64,000 bases of DNA. It comes from Linnemannia elongata (lineage: Eukaryota; Mortierellomycota; Mortierellomycetes; Mortierellales; Mortierellaceae). The stretch covers positions 496,001-560,000 of the forward strand of contig JAXBDG010000018.1 of the NCBI GenBank assembly GCA_036320915.1. The letters are read 5' to 3'. A program made the position numbers and the translations under genes. The notes beneath the pieces are model-generated. The model saw only the letters and a list, made by a program, of their open reading frames with translations, was not told the DNA's origin and ran no database searches. This document shows, in pieces, positions 19,518 through 29,391 of the stretch; position 1 is the stretch's first letter; each line of letters opens with the position of its first letter.

Positions 19518-22060
19518 ATGGTGATCGGTGTCGCCCTCAGCGTCGTCCAAGCCGGTCCTATGGTAGCAAAGACCCACCCTCAACAACAAGGTACTTTTTC
19601 TCCTCCCTATTCCTACGCTTCCTCGTTCCTCACGGCCGTGTGTGTGTGTGTGTTTTTCAAATGGTCAATTTTTCGATTCATGAAATTAACCCTGTTCTGC
19701 ATTGTTTTCCTTGCCTATGCCATTTTTCTTCTGTGTCTCACCCCTCCCCTCTCTCTCTTGCTGACAGGCAATTTGGACAGCCCCGCAGTGCGCCTCACAG
19801 CATCCGGTATCATCAACGACATGGACGCCACTGCAGTCCTCTCCCCTTTATTATTTTACCCCGCTTGCCTCCTTCCCCTCGTTTTATTTCGGGATGAAGA
19901 CAACAACAAGGGTGCACTGTATGTCCCTTCCTTTTTTGTCGCCATGCGTGAACGTTCACGAGGTGAATTCGATGTGCAGCACGAGATACCCCTGGGTGGG
20001 TGGTGGCCCCTTTGACATCTTGAGTGCCAACAACAAGGTAACACACGCATGCATTGACTTTTTCTACTGCTTATCATGGCAAATTATCATACCCGACACA
20101 TTTTTCTGTATCTTTAGCCAACACAATCCTCAACTTTAACGTTTTCTACCTTTTTTTACGCCGTGACAGCGTGTGTTCCGCTACATGGTCAACGCCCCAT
20201 TAGGTAAATCCCTCAAAACCCCCCCAGTGACGTTGCCGCCTTACACAACATCAAGAAGCTGCAGGGCCTCTTCTTCAGCTGCATAAACGGACCCTCCATC
20301 CTCAAGACCGGTCGTAAGCCCATCGTCGATGAGGTCCACAAAATCTTCCAGACCTTCCCTACTTCTGCCTCCCCCGCCAGTAGGCTTTCTCAAAAAATAT
20401 TCGAACCCCTTTATTTGCATGTAGCGGATTCGCATGATATAGAAGGTTGAGAAAGCCTACCCGCCAGCAAGGCTACCTTCTCCAAGACCCCTAATCAGAC
20501 TACAAAGTTGGATTGCAGGCTTTCGATGTTTACTAACCTAAGCGTTGGACCGGATTCGGGAGACTCTTTGATGAATGACTTGGCAGTGATGATGATAGGT
20601 TGGGATTGGGGTTGTTAGAGGATTACGAGAATGCGCAGTTGGTCAAGTTTTTCAGGGGTACTGCGGCGGCGGTGTTTTAGGTTGACTGGGGGGTGGGGAT
20701 GTGGTCAAGAGGGATCAGCTTTTGAAGGAGAGGATATTAAGGAGTGGATCGATACTGTCAAGGGGGCTGTTGATTTCGAGATTCAGATTGCAGGGATTGC
20801 GACTCCAAGAGATGACCCATGGGACTCTACTAAGTCCAATAATCTCTACACGGTCCGCAGTTGGATGCCTTGATGCATTGACCCCCTCGATCAATTGATC
20901 CATCCTTATCCAAGAGACTTTGCCTAAAGGCATCAAGAACACTCGCCCTCTCGCCGTCTCTTCCATTACCTACCTCACAAAACTCGATGCCGACATTAAA
21001 AAACCTCTTCGAAGATCCTCCAGCGCTATCTCCTGATTGCTCATTCAATACCTGGCCAACAACCTTGGCAAAACCTTCATTCAGCCCTTGAACGCCTACG
21101 TCCTCGTCAGCTACGGAAAGTCTTTTCCTATCCTCATGTGGCCCAAAAAGACCAACCGCGACGGCGCGATCAAGAAGCTCAAGACTATCGCCCAGCTTGT
21201 CGGTTACTCGACCAACGCCCCCGATGTCGCACCCTCCAAAGCCTTGGATGAGTACTACAAGGACTGCACCATCACAGCCAAAGATTACTTTGACAAGCAG
21301 CTCAAGTGCTCTTTCTGCTCGGCTAAGGATACCCTCAGACAGCTGCCTTTAACCGCGAACAAGAGCTCGACGGGAATGGTTTCCACGATAGTGAATGCTT
21401 ACTACAACCCTTCGTTCAACTCGGTCAACTTCCCTGCCGGGGTCTTGCCGTTGCCGTTCTTCAATGTCAAGAGTTCTGAGTATATCATCTATGGAAGCAT
21501 GGATTTCAGTGTTTGCCATGTGCACGGGGTAGGCTCTCTTTTTCTTTGTTGTATGTGGCTCGAGATCTGTTCCTACTTCGTTTTGGTTATTTTTTTGATC
21601 CCAATGTGCTAAGATAATTTGACCTTGACCGTTCCTCGCAGCGTGTTTTCGACAAGTCTGATCGCACTACGCCTTCATTAGTCCCTAGCCAATATAAGTC
21701 ACCTTGACCCCTTTCTTTCATGTTCTACTTAAACTAGCTAACTTGTATTCGCTCACTTGATCCATATAGCCTTATATTTTCCCCCTCTTGCTTTCTCTTC
21801 AAAACCATTTCTAGTGGAGGACAAACGCAATCTCGAAGGCATTCGACGAGAAGACCTACGACTACTTGAGCTAGTATGGGGGCTTCATCATTAAAGGCTC
21901 TGCCAGCAAGGGTCACAAACTCAACGGTCAATTGACCTTGGGAGAGAACTCAACTGATAACGGTGGTTTTAAGATAGCCTTCCGTGGCTAGCAGTCGCGT
22001 GCCAAGTCTGATCTCAACAGCAAGATACAATTGCCGGCTCTTTTTGTTCTACGCTCTTCT
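19518..22060 (+). pseudogene. M13 (neprilysin-like) metallopeptidase pseudogene
   Basis: Exon 1 (19,518-19,590) encodes a signal-peptide-like stretch (MVIGVALSVVQAG) ending at a donor. Exon 2 (from 19,768) reads NLDSPAVRLTASGIINDMDA, matching the M13 N-terminal C-x-L-x-A-x-x-I-x-x-x-M-D segment. Later blocks include HNIKKLQGLFFSCIN, GRKPIVDEV and, at 21,390-21,470, VNAYYNPSFNSVNFPAG, the M13 hallmark before the zinc site. A G-E-N-x-x-D-N-G-G-like block is at about 21,940. The zinc motif HExxH should lie near 21,510 but only CHVHG remains. Several frames are broken, an hAT-like MITE sits at 20,381, and the C-terminal third is missing. The family normally encodes secreted or membrane ectopeptidases. 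A shorter relic lies at 52,640-54,050. Confidence 0.85.
20381..20459. mobile_element. 79-bp hAT-like MITE with 8-bp target duplication
   Basis: The perfect 13-bp terminal inverted repeats TAGGCTTTCTCAA / TTGAGAAAGCCTA enclose about 53 bp. The direct repeat CCCGCCAG flanks both sides (20,373-20,380 and 20,460-20,467). An 8-bp duplication is typical of hAT elements. Removing the insert and one repeat restores an in-frame M13 reading (TSASPA then SKATFSKTP), which supports insertion into former coding sequence. Confidence 0.85.
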
Positions 22061-22139
22061 ATTTTTTGCATGGCATAACTGAGTGCACAATCATGGCGCA
22101 AACAAAAAAAAAAAAAAAAAAAATGCATCGATCTAACTA

Positions 22140-22998
22140 AAGTGCTCCACAAAAATGATCAGTTGACTTGCGATTTCGACCTTTTTTTCGAAATACTTTT
22201 TCCTCAATGTTCTGATCGAGCCCCAGATTGCTGTCATTCATTCGCTTAATTCCTAACCTCATTCATCACTACTTGTCTTTTTTTGCATGGACTGACATCG
22301 GCTCATCGCCGAAACTGAAGTGCCCCATCTCAAATGATCAATTAAATGGATAGCAGGTAGTTGCGAATGATTTCCATGTAAAATTTTACACGGGTTTAGC
22401 ACGGGATGACCAGTTTTTTGTAATACCACAAGCTCTGTACACTTTTTACAGGTAAACTGAAAACAGTTGCATGCAAGGTACATCGAGTATGATTTATAGA
22501 ATAGGAAACTTTGGAAGCTTTTGTATCATTTGCAGAAGATATCGTTGATGCTCGTTTTGTTACATGGGTTTAGCACGATTTCATATTTTGTTGAGTATTA
22601 CCCTCTATGAAGAATGGCTGGCTTCGCACATCAAAGACGTTTAGATTACACTTGATTTACCTTTCATGGAACTGTTTTCAGTTTACCTGTAAAAAGTATA
22701 CAGAGCTTGTGGTATTACAAAAAACTGGTCATCCCGTGCTAAACCCGTGTAAAATTTTACATGGAAATCATTCGCAACTACCTGCTATCCATTTAATTGA
22801 TCATTTGAGATGGGGCACTTCAGTTTCGGCGATGAGCCGATGTCAGTCCATGCAAAAAAAGACAAGTAGTGATGAATGAGGTTAGGAATTAAGCGAATGA
22901 ATGACAGCAATCTGGGGCTCGATCAGAACATTGAGGAAAAAGTATTTCGAAAAAAAGGTCGAAATCGCAAGTCAACTGATCATTTTTGTGGAGCACTT
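22140..22998. mobile_element. 859-bp foldback MITE flanked by TA
   Basis: Two arms of about 345 bp (22,140-22,487 and 22,648-22,998) are near-perfect reverse complements starting AAGTGCTCCACAAAAATGAT. They surround about 160 bp of unique DNA. TA flanks each end (22,138-22,139 and 22,999-23,000). The homologous locus in the right arm, reverse complement of about 52,630-52,680, reads AACTAGATGTTGG without the insert and with one TA. This is a Tc1/mariner-type signature. The arms encode no transposase, so the element is non-autonomous. The two ORFs in the arms are mirror images and not genes. Confidence 0.92.
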
Positions 22999-23179
22999 TA
23001 GATGTTGGTTATGCAATGGGGGAGAATGAAACAAAAGAGGATGAGCATTTGAAGTATACGTGGAGAAAGAGATAATAATACACATACCCTTATTGTGCGA
23101 CGATCGTAACTTGTTGACTCATTCCACCCTCGCACCCGAAGTTGATGAGTCCTCATAAATTACAATTTTATTTGTTATT

Positions 23180-25276
23180 TCAAAACAGCACCCTTCTTTT
23201 TTTCAAGACCTCCAATTCTCTGTTGGCTCTATTATTTCCGCGGTCAGCGGCCTTAGAGAGCCACCCTACGGCCTTTGTATAGTCTTGAGGAACACCTTGG
23301 CCGTAGTAATAAAGTAGGCCGATGCTGAATTGAGCAGGGTCGTAATCTTGCTTGGCAGACCTGAGAAACCATTTCATCGCTTGCGTAAAGTCCTGTGGAA
23401 CACCTCGACCTAGGTAGTAAAGAATGCCGATACTGAATTGTGAGGCGGTGTGTCCTTGATTGGCAGCCTTAAGGAACCAATCCATCGCCTGTGCATAGTC
23501 TCGGAGAACAACTTGGCCGCTTTGGTAGAGAACTCCGATGCAGTATTGTGAGGCGGCATATCCTTGCAAAGCGGCCTTGAGAAACCAGTCCGTCGCTTGT
23601 GCATAGTCTTGGGGAACACCAAGACCATTGTGGTAGAGAACTCCGATGCAGTATTGTGAGGCGGCATATCCTTGCAAAGCGGCCTTGAGAAACCAGTCCA
23701 TCGCTTGTGCATAGTCTTGGGGAACACCTTCGCCGTTGCCGTAGAGAAGGCCAATGCAGTATTGTGAGGCGGTGTGTCCTTGCAAGGCAGCCTTGAGAAA
23801 CCAGTCCATCGCCTGTGCATAGTCTTGGGGAACACCTTCGCCGTTGCCGTAGAGACCTCCGATCCTGAATTGCGAGGCGGTGTGTCCTTGATTGGCAGCC
23901 TTAAGGAACCAATCCATCGCCTGTGCATAGTCTTGGGGAACACCTTTACCGTTATGGTAGAGAACTCCGATGCAGTATTGAGAGGCGGTGTCTCCTTGCA
24001 AGGCGGCCTTGAGATACCATTCCATCGCTTGTGCATAGTCTTGCGGAACATCAAGGCCATAGTTGTAGAGAGTTCCGATCCTGAATTGTGAGGCGGTGTG
24101 TCCTTGATTGGCAGCCTTAAGGAACCAATCCATCGCCTGTGCATAGTCTCGGAGAACAACTTGGCCGCTTTGGTAGAAAAGGCCGATGCTGTATTGAGAT
24201 CCGGCATCTCCCTGCAGAGCGGCCTTGAGATACCAATCCGTCGCTTGTGCATAGTCTTGGGGAACACCAAGACCGTTGTGGTAGAGAACTCCGATGCAGT
24301 ATTGTGAGGCGGCATGTCCTTGCAAGGCGGCCTTGAGAAACCAGTCCATCGCTTGTGCATAGTCTTGGGGAACACCGTCGCCGTTGCTGTAGAGAACTCC
24401 GATGTTGTGTTGCGAGGCGGTGTGTCCTTGATTGGCAGCCTTGATATACCAGTCCATCGCTTGTGCATAGTCTTGGGGAACACCTTCACCGTTGCCGTAG
24501 AGAGTTCCGATGCAGTATTGTGAGGCGATGTGTCCTTGCAAGGTGGCCTTGAGAAACCAGTCCATCGCTTGTGCATAGTCTTGGGGAACACCAAGACCAT
24601 TGTGGTAGAGAACTCCGATGCAGTATTGTGAGGCGGCATATCCTTGCAAAGCGGCCTTGAGAAACCAGTCCATCGCTTGTGCATAGTCTTGGGGAACACC
24701 TTCGCCGTTGCCGTAGAGAAGGCCAATGCAGTATTGTGAGGCGGTGTGTCCTTGCAAGGCAGCCTTGAGAAACCAGTCCATCGCTTGTGCATAGTCTTGG
24801 GGAGCACCTTCGCCGTTGCTGTAGAGAGTTCCGATGTTGTATTGTGAGGCGGTGTGTCCTTGATTGGCGGCCATGAGATACCAGTCCATCGCCTGTGCAT
24901 AGTCTTGGGGAACACCTTCGCCATTGCTGTAGAGAAGGCCAATGCTGTGTTGAGATCCGACATCTCCTTGCAAGGCGGCCTTGAGAAACCAGTCCATTGC
25001 TTGTGCATAGTCTTGGGGAACACCTTCGCCGTTGCTGTAGAGAACTCCGATGTTGTGTTGCGAGGCGGTGTGTCCTTGCAAGGCAGCCTTGAGATACCAT
25101 TCCATCGCTTGTGCATAGTCTTGGGGAGTACCATGTCCAAAGTTGTAGAGAACTCCGATGTTGAATTGAGCTTCAGGATCTCCTTGGCTGGCGGCCATGA
25201 GATACCAATCCAAGGCTTGTGCATGGCCTTCGGAGATACCAAGGCCGCCATGGTAGACAGTTCCTTCTGGTAGCAT
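23180..25276 (-). CDS. Sel1-repeat protein, 18 to 19 tandem repeats
   Basis: The start is the ATG at 25,276-25,274, placed like the ATG of the paralogue at 50,447 after an ACAACAA leader. The 698-residue product is almost entirely 36-residue Sel1-like (TPR-related) units of the form DYAQAMDWFLKAALQG, then HTASQYCIG, then LLYGNGEGVPQ. There are 18 full units plus a degenerate C-terminal one. Sel1 arrays form solenoid scaffolds for protein binding. Unlike the paralogue, it has no roughly 240-residue N-terminal module: five residues after the start it enters the repeats. Units are nearly identical at DNA level (108 bp), so unequal exchange is likely. The ORF stays open upstream of 25,276, so a longer start cannot be excluded. 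Confidence 0.85.
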   Translation of the reverse strand: MLPEGTVYHGGLGISEGHAQALDWYLMAASQGDPEAQFNIGVLYNFGHGTPQDYAQAMEWYLKAALQGHTASQHNIGVLYSNGEGVPQDYAQAMDWFLKAALQGDVGSQHSIGLLYSNGEGVPQDYAQAMDWYLMAANQGHTASQYNIGTLYSNGEGAPQDYAQAMDWFLKAALQGHTASQYCIGLLYGNGEGVPQDYAQAMDWFLKAALQGYAASQYCIGVLYHNGLGVPQDYAQAMDWFLKATLQGHIASQYCIGTLYGNGEGVPQDYAQAMDWYIKAANQGHTASQHNIGVLYSNGDGVPQDYAQAMDWFLKAALQGHAASQYCIGVLYHNGLGVPQDYAQATDWYLKAALQGDAGSQYSIGLFYQSGQVVLRDYAQAMDWFLKAANQGHTASQFRIGTLYNYGLDVPQDYAQAMEWYLKAALQGDTASQYCIGVLYHNGKGVPQDYAQAMDWFLKAANQGHTASQFRIGGLYGNGEGVPQDYAQAMDWFLKAALQGHTASQYCIGLLYGNGEGVPQDYAQAMDWFLKAALQGYAASQYCIGVLYHNGLGVPQDYAQATDWFLKAALQGYAASQYCIGVLYQSGQVVLRDYAQAMDWFLKAANQGHTASQFSIGILYYLGRGVPQDFTQAMKWFLRSAKQDYDPAQFSIGLLYYYGQGVPQDYTKAVGWLSKAADRGNNRANRELEVLKKRRVLF

Positions 25277-26115
25277 TTGTTGTTTTGTGTTTGTGCGTGT
25301 GTCTGGGTTGGTAGAGAAAAAAGGGAAGACGAAGTGATGAGTGTTGTTAGAGAGAAGAGGATGTTGATGCTGATGAGGCTGAGAGGGAAGAAGATGAGGA
25401 TGAGGATGACGATGACGATGAGAAGGAGCGAAGGAGTGAGAGGATGGCGCGAGGGAGCAGGGGGGAAAGAAGGGAGTTGTGAAGAGAAGGTGGAGGAGAA
25501 AGACAAAAATAATTAAAAAAAGCTCCCCTCCTGCTATGAGTATGAGAGTGGAAGGAAGGGGGGGGGGGGGGGGTTGACAGCTGCTGGCAGGACCAATGGA
25601 AGCTCCAAAGAACAATCGATGATGATAGCGCTTAGGTCCATGGTCATTTAAAAAATTTGAACAAAGAGGGTGTCGTGAGTAGCTTCCCTACTGTAACAGT
25701 GATGGACACATGCAAACGCAAAGAGAATAGGCAACTTGTCTTGTATTCCTGCTTCAGCATGCACTATCGCATTCTCTCTCACCAACTAGGCTCGCCTAGA
25801 TTTTTTTATGACTTTTGTAGCCCTTTCACGCCTTCTTTGTAAGCATTCAGTTGTATCGAAAAATAAATAAGCGTAGCAGCAGGGACAACAAGGTGATTGG
25901 GGGACCAAAAAGACATGGTGCCTGGATTTCTAGCAAAATAATGTGGCAAGTGATAGTTGTTGATATGAATAATGGACTATCTGCGCCGTGTATCTCTCCT
26001 GGGGACAGAGAAGGGACATTCGATTTTAGGTTCACATGTCCCCATCGCAGGCCACTATTTAGCAAGAGTGTCGTCATTATGAGCCGTCCATTTTATTCGA
26101 CAAATGTCGGTCTGC
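25277..26115. other. Promoter and intergenic region of the Sel1 gene
   Basis: The minus-strand leader is strongly CT-rich (25,280-25,520), and a G run of about 16 lies at 25,559-25,574. The whole stretch mirrors 49,430-50,446. The right-arm copy contains a 160-bp insertion that is absent here at about 25,985, which makes this the empty site. Confidence 0.65.
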
Positions 26116-27411
26116 TTAACAACTACGACTTTCGACTCCTACTTTGTTCTTGGAGCCTGCGTGTCCCTTGTCAGCGACTTTTCGATAACAGGCCACAGCC
26201 TCCTTATATCTCTGGGTAACATATCGTCCATATTCATACAGATCACCGACACTGAACATAGCCATGGCGTGGTTTCCTTGTACAGCCTTGAGGTACCACT
26301 CCAAGACTCGGCCATAATCCTGAAAAACACCTCGACCATGACCCTAGAGCACTCCGATGTTGTGTTGTGCGACAACATATCCTTGGTCCGCGGCTTTGAG
26401 ATACCATTCCATTGCTTGCATGTAGTCCTGGGGCACATCGCTACCATAGCAGTAAGAACGCCTATTCTGTGTCGGGTGACGGGATGAGCGGCCTTGAGAT
26501 ACCAATCGATGGCAGCGTGGTAAGTCTGTGGGACCCCTTGCCATCCTTGTATATGTCACCTAAAGCGACCAGGGCCTTCTAGTCTCCATAATCGGCGCTG
26601 ATTGTCTTTTGGATCAAGTCCCTCACCATTGGTGTGTGGGTTGATGTGCTTCATCGCGTTAGCAGCTGAGGGTTATCGCTGTTTTCTGGATAGAGATGGA
26701 CAAAAAGATTCATGATTGTTGGTGATTAATCGTCCATAAATGCTTGTGCTCCTCGACCCATCAAAAATGAAATGGATTGTCGATATGTGAATATTTATCT
26801 ATTGTTGTCTCTTCAAGGCCATATACAGCGTTGCGTCTGACAGTGGGGGAAGTAGTGGTGTCCTAAGCGGTAATATTCTCCTGGCCCGTGTTCTCACCTT
26901 CCTGCGGCAGCAGCGGAACCGGCTCTTACAGTACACTCCTCGGCGGTTAGCTCTCTTTGTTGGCCAATGGATAAACAACGACCACATCCAGAACAGTGCT
27001 CGGCTTGGCGGCAACATAGCCAGGCTCGAGAATATGTACTGTAATAGGTCCTGCACTACAAAATATAAAATGGTTTGAATAAAATCGGTCTATTGCTTTC
27101 TCCATTCATGTCCCCCACCCTTGTCTATTCTTTCCCCATCTCCTTGATAAGCAATTTGCACCAGCATTTACACTCTGAGATATTTTTAAATAGGGGTCTA
27201 TCTTGACCTAATTACGAACTTGCACTGCATCCTCGACCGCCTGGAGGATATTATTCCACAACACAATTGGCTTTGTGTCTCGGGGTCGACATGGCATTTC
27301 GACATAAAAGATATTGTCTGGGTCAGAGGTAGGATAATGGATGAAGAGAGGTGTTTGTCGACAGAGCGAATTGCCTGTGTGAGTTCCTGAGACTGGACTT
27401 CTCGTAAACAT
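26116..27411 (-). pseudogene. Sel1-repeat protein pseudogene (left arm)
   Basis: The ATG at 27,411 opens a short leader, then FYVEMPCRPRD and VLWNNILQAVEDAVQVR, corresponding to the IYYIDTHLDPETQ / VLWDDILRAF module of the intact gene at 50,447. Two or three Sel1 units follow near 26,120-26,560 (DYMQAMEWYLKAADQG, EWYLKAVQGNHAM). Frames are interrupted by indels and stops, for example near 27,330 and 26,500. It mirrors 48,150-49,430, which carries comparable lesions, so decay probably began before the duplication. Confidence 0.8.
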
Positions 27412-28236
27412 TTTCTTTGTAGTTTTGTGTGGTGTGAGCGATAGTGGGGAGAGTAATAGGAGAAAACGATGCGCAGTGTATTTGCGATGAAGGTAGATAA
27501 TGATGGTGATGATGAAGTGAATGTACTAATGGGTGAATGTATGGACAAGAAATGGAGAAAGGAAGCGAGAAGTAAGAGGGGGGGACGAACAACAAAAGGC
27601 AAGAGAGAAGAAATTGCGATGCGTCATTGGAACAAGGGGGAATGAGAATGAAAGGTTTCATACGACAATAGTAAAAGCAGCGTTTTGTCCCAGGTTCATG
27701 CAGTCATGCCCATGGTCAAGCATTGCAGGCAAAAAAATGATAGTTTGAGCGGGAAGAGGAAGTGCGAGAGCGGCGTTGAATCGATCAAGGCGCGATGGTC
27801 AAAAGGCAAGGTACCTACTCTTTCTTCTACTTGCTACTCGCTCTACCTTCTCTTGTTTCCGTTCCCCTCCTCTTCTAAGACCACTCTTTTAGTTCGGATT
27901 CACGACAGATCCCAGAGATACAAGCTGCTCCTTCAATTGAACCCCTCTCCTCCCTCATTCCCTCCCTCCTTGCAACCATACAACAAAGCCATAAGCGTTC
28001 TTCCCCCTCGTCCATTGCGAGCAGATCTGGCACCCAAGTCGTAGCTTTTGCATTTTTCATCCAGCAGAGCACATTTGCTCACAGGTCGTCTTGCACGTCA
28101 TTTGTGTGCCCTCTTTTCTTTCATTTTGCGTTATTTTCTCTCGAGTGTCTATGATCACCATAAACTAGCTACTCACGGTCCATCCAAATGGAGCGAAATA
28201 AAAAGATGAGATTTTGGTTTTTGTAGTCCAAAAAGG
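27412..28236. repeat. Intergenic DNA mirrored at 47,345-48,149
   Basis: Reverse-complement similarity to the right arm runs to the base before element A copy 2 and includes the TTGTAGTCCAAAAA block at 28,221-28,234. ORFs inside are short and poorly matched between the arms, so I see no supported gene. Confidence 0.65.
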
Positions 28237-28312
28237 GGTGAATAAGAAATAAGTGACCCAGAGGAAAGTGACCTTTTGAAAAGGTCACTTTTGAGAAAAT
28301 ACACGTGACTCT

Positions 28313-28321
28313 TTTTTCAAC
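28313..28321. repeat. 9-bp target site duplication of the MULE, left copy
   Basis: TTTTTCAAC directly abuts the left inverted repeat. The right copy is at 32,578-32,586. Confidence 0.93.
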
Positions 28322-29391
28322 GAATCTCCTTATGAAGGCCCCGATTTCAGGAGAAGGCTCGCCAAGGGCCATAAAATAGCAGTCTCCTTTCTTCCCATAA
28401 GAGAAATTTTCTTTAAATGCAATGCATTAAGAGAATCCTCAATGTGCCACCTACGGTTTTTCCTGTCAATAGAGTCGCTTCTAAGTGAAGTCGTTCACAA
28501 ATGGTCAGCTACCATCAGTCTTTTTAGGATGGATAGAGCACTCTAATGCCTATGTCTTCAAGAAGTTTTAGCCGTTTTGGTCTAATTTTAATACTCGTAG
28601 TTTATCCATGAAGACCAAAAAACGCGTAAAGGATGCATCCTAGACAACATTTTGATCTATTCTTCATCAACTTTCGAAAGACTTATCATGCGGAATAAGT
28701 AGTCCATGAAAACTCATGAAACTACATGAACAAGTGCTTTTTCTAATGGAAAATCCAATGACATCAAAAAAACTACGCCGTAGATAGAAAAAAGCAACCG
28801 TATTCTCTGTTCAAAGTCTCCAGGTACTTTAATTACCCCATTTGGCGTTAACTAATAAGTAGTAGCTCTACAACTACTGCATAGAACCAAGGAAAACGAG
28901 ACTTAGGACATAGTAGTTGTTCAAGAGTATTAACCATCCAAGTTTCATGGTTATATCTTCGGTTTTGATGGAATAGCATGCGTTTTTAGATGCAAAAGTT
29001 GGGCATTTTTTATGTAAGAGCGACTGCAGAGGTTTTAGGCGGTAGCAGCTCTATCATTCCTCAACAGAATCGTCTCTTAAATGCCTTGTCTTGAAGCTCC
29101 TGAACTCTTCTCCGCGCTGGATTGAGCAGTGCTTCTCCAGTGGCAGTATTACGGCAGTTATGATCGTCCTAGCGAAGAGTGTCCTAATGCAAGAGGTCTG
29201 AATTGTGTCGAGTCAGAGAGATAAATCCTTGATGCTTATTGGCTGATTCCCCTGTACTTGAGCATTTTTTTTACATATCAACCTCATTACACAAGTCTTG
29301 CATACTTGTCAACCAAAGACACTTGTATTTGATCTTGGGATACACTCAAATGACTCCTTCGCAGTGACAAGTAGAGATGAATAAGCATGTT

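Larger units (their letters stand above)
6430..28236 (+). repeat. Left arm of the large inverted duplication
   Basis: Counterpart of 47,345-61,495. The homology stops at the outer end of element A copy 2. Confidence 0.85.

Noticed and set aside
22259..22879. Two ORFs encoding the same peptide on opposite strands
   Set aside because: They are the inverted arms of the foldback MITE and do not represent genes.
23180..25276. CRISPR-like array of regularly spaced repeats
   Set aside because: Repeats are contiguous 108-bp coding units without unique spacers, in a eukaryotic gene.
23410..25506. A second 698-codon ORF overlapping the Sel1 gene in another frame, and a third of 204 codons
   Set aside because: The 108-bp coding repeat is a multiple of three, so any frame lacking a stop in one unit stays open through all units. 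Composition (Thr-Met-His-Lys-Arg-Trp repeated) is an artefact, not dual coding.
27685..28044. ORFs mirrored loosely at 47,500-47,850 as a possible small gene
   Set aside because: The two arms do not conserve a common frame or peptide in this stretch.
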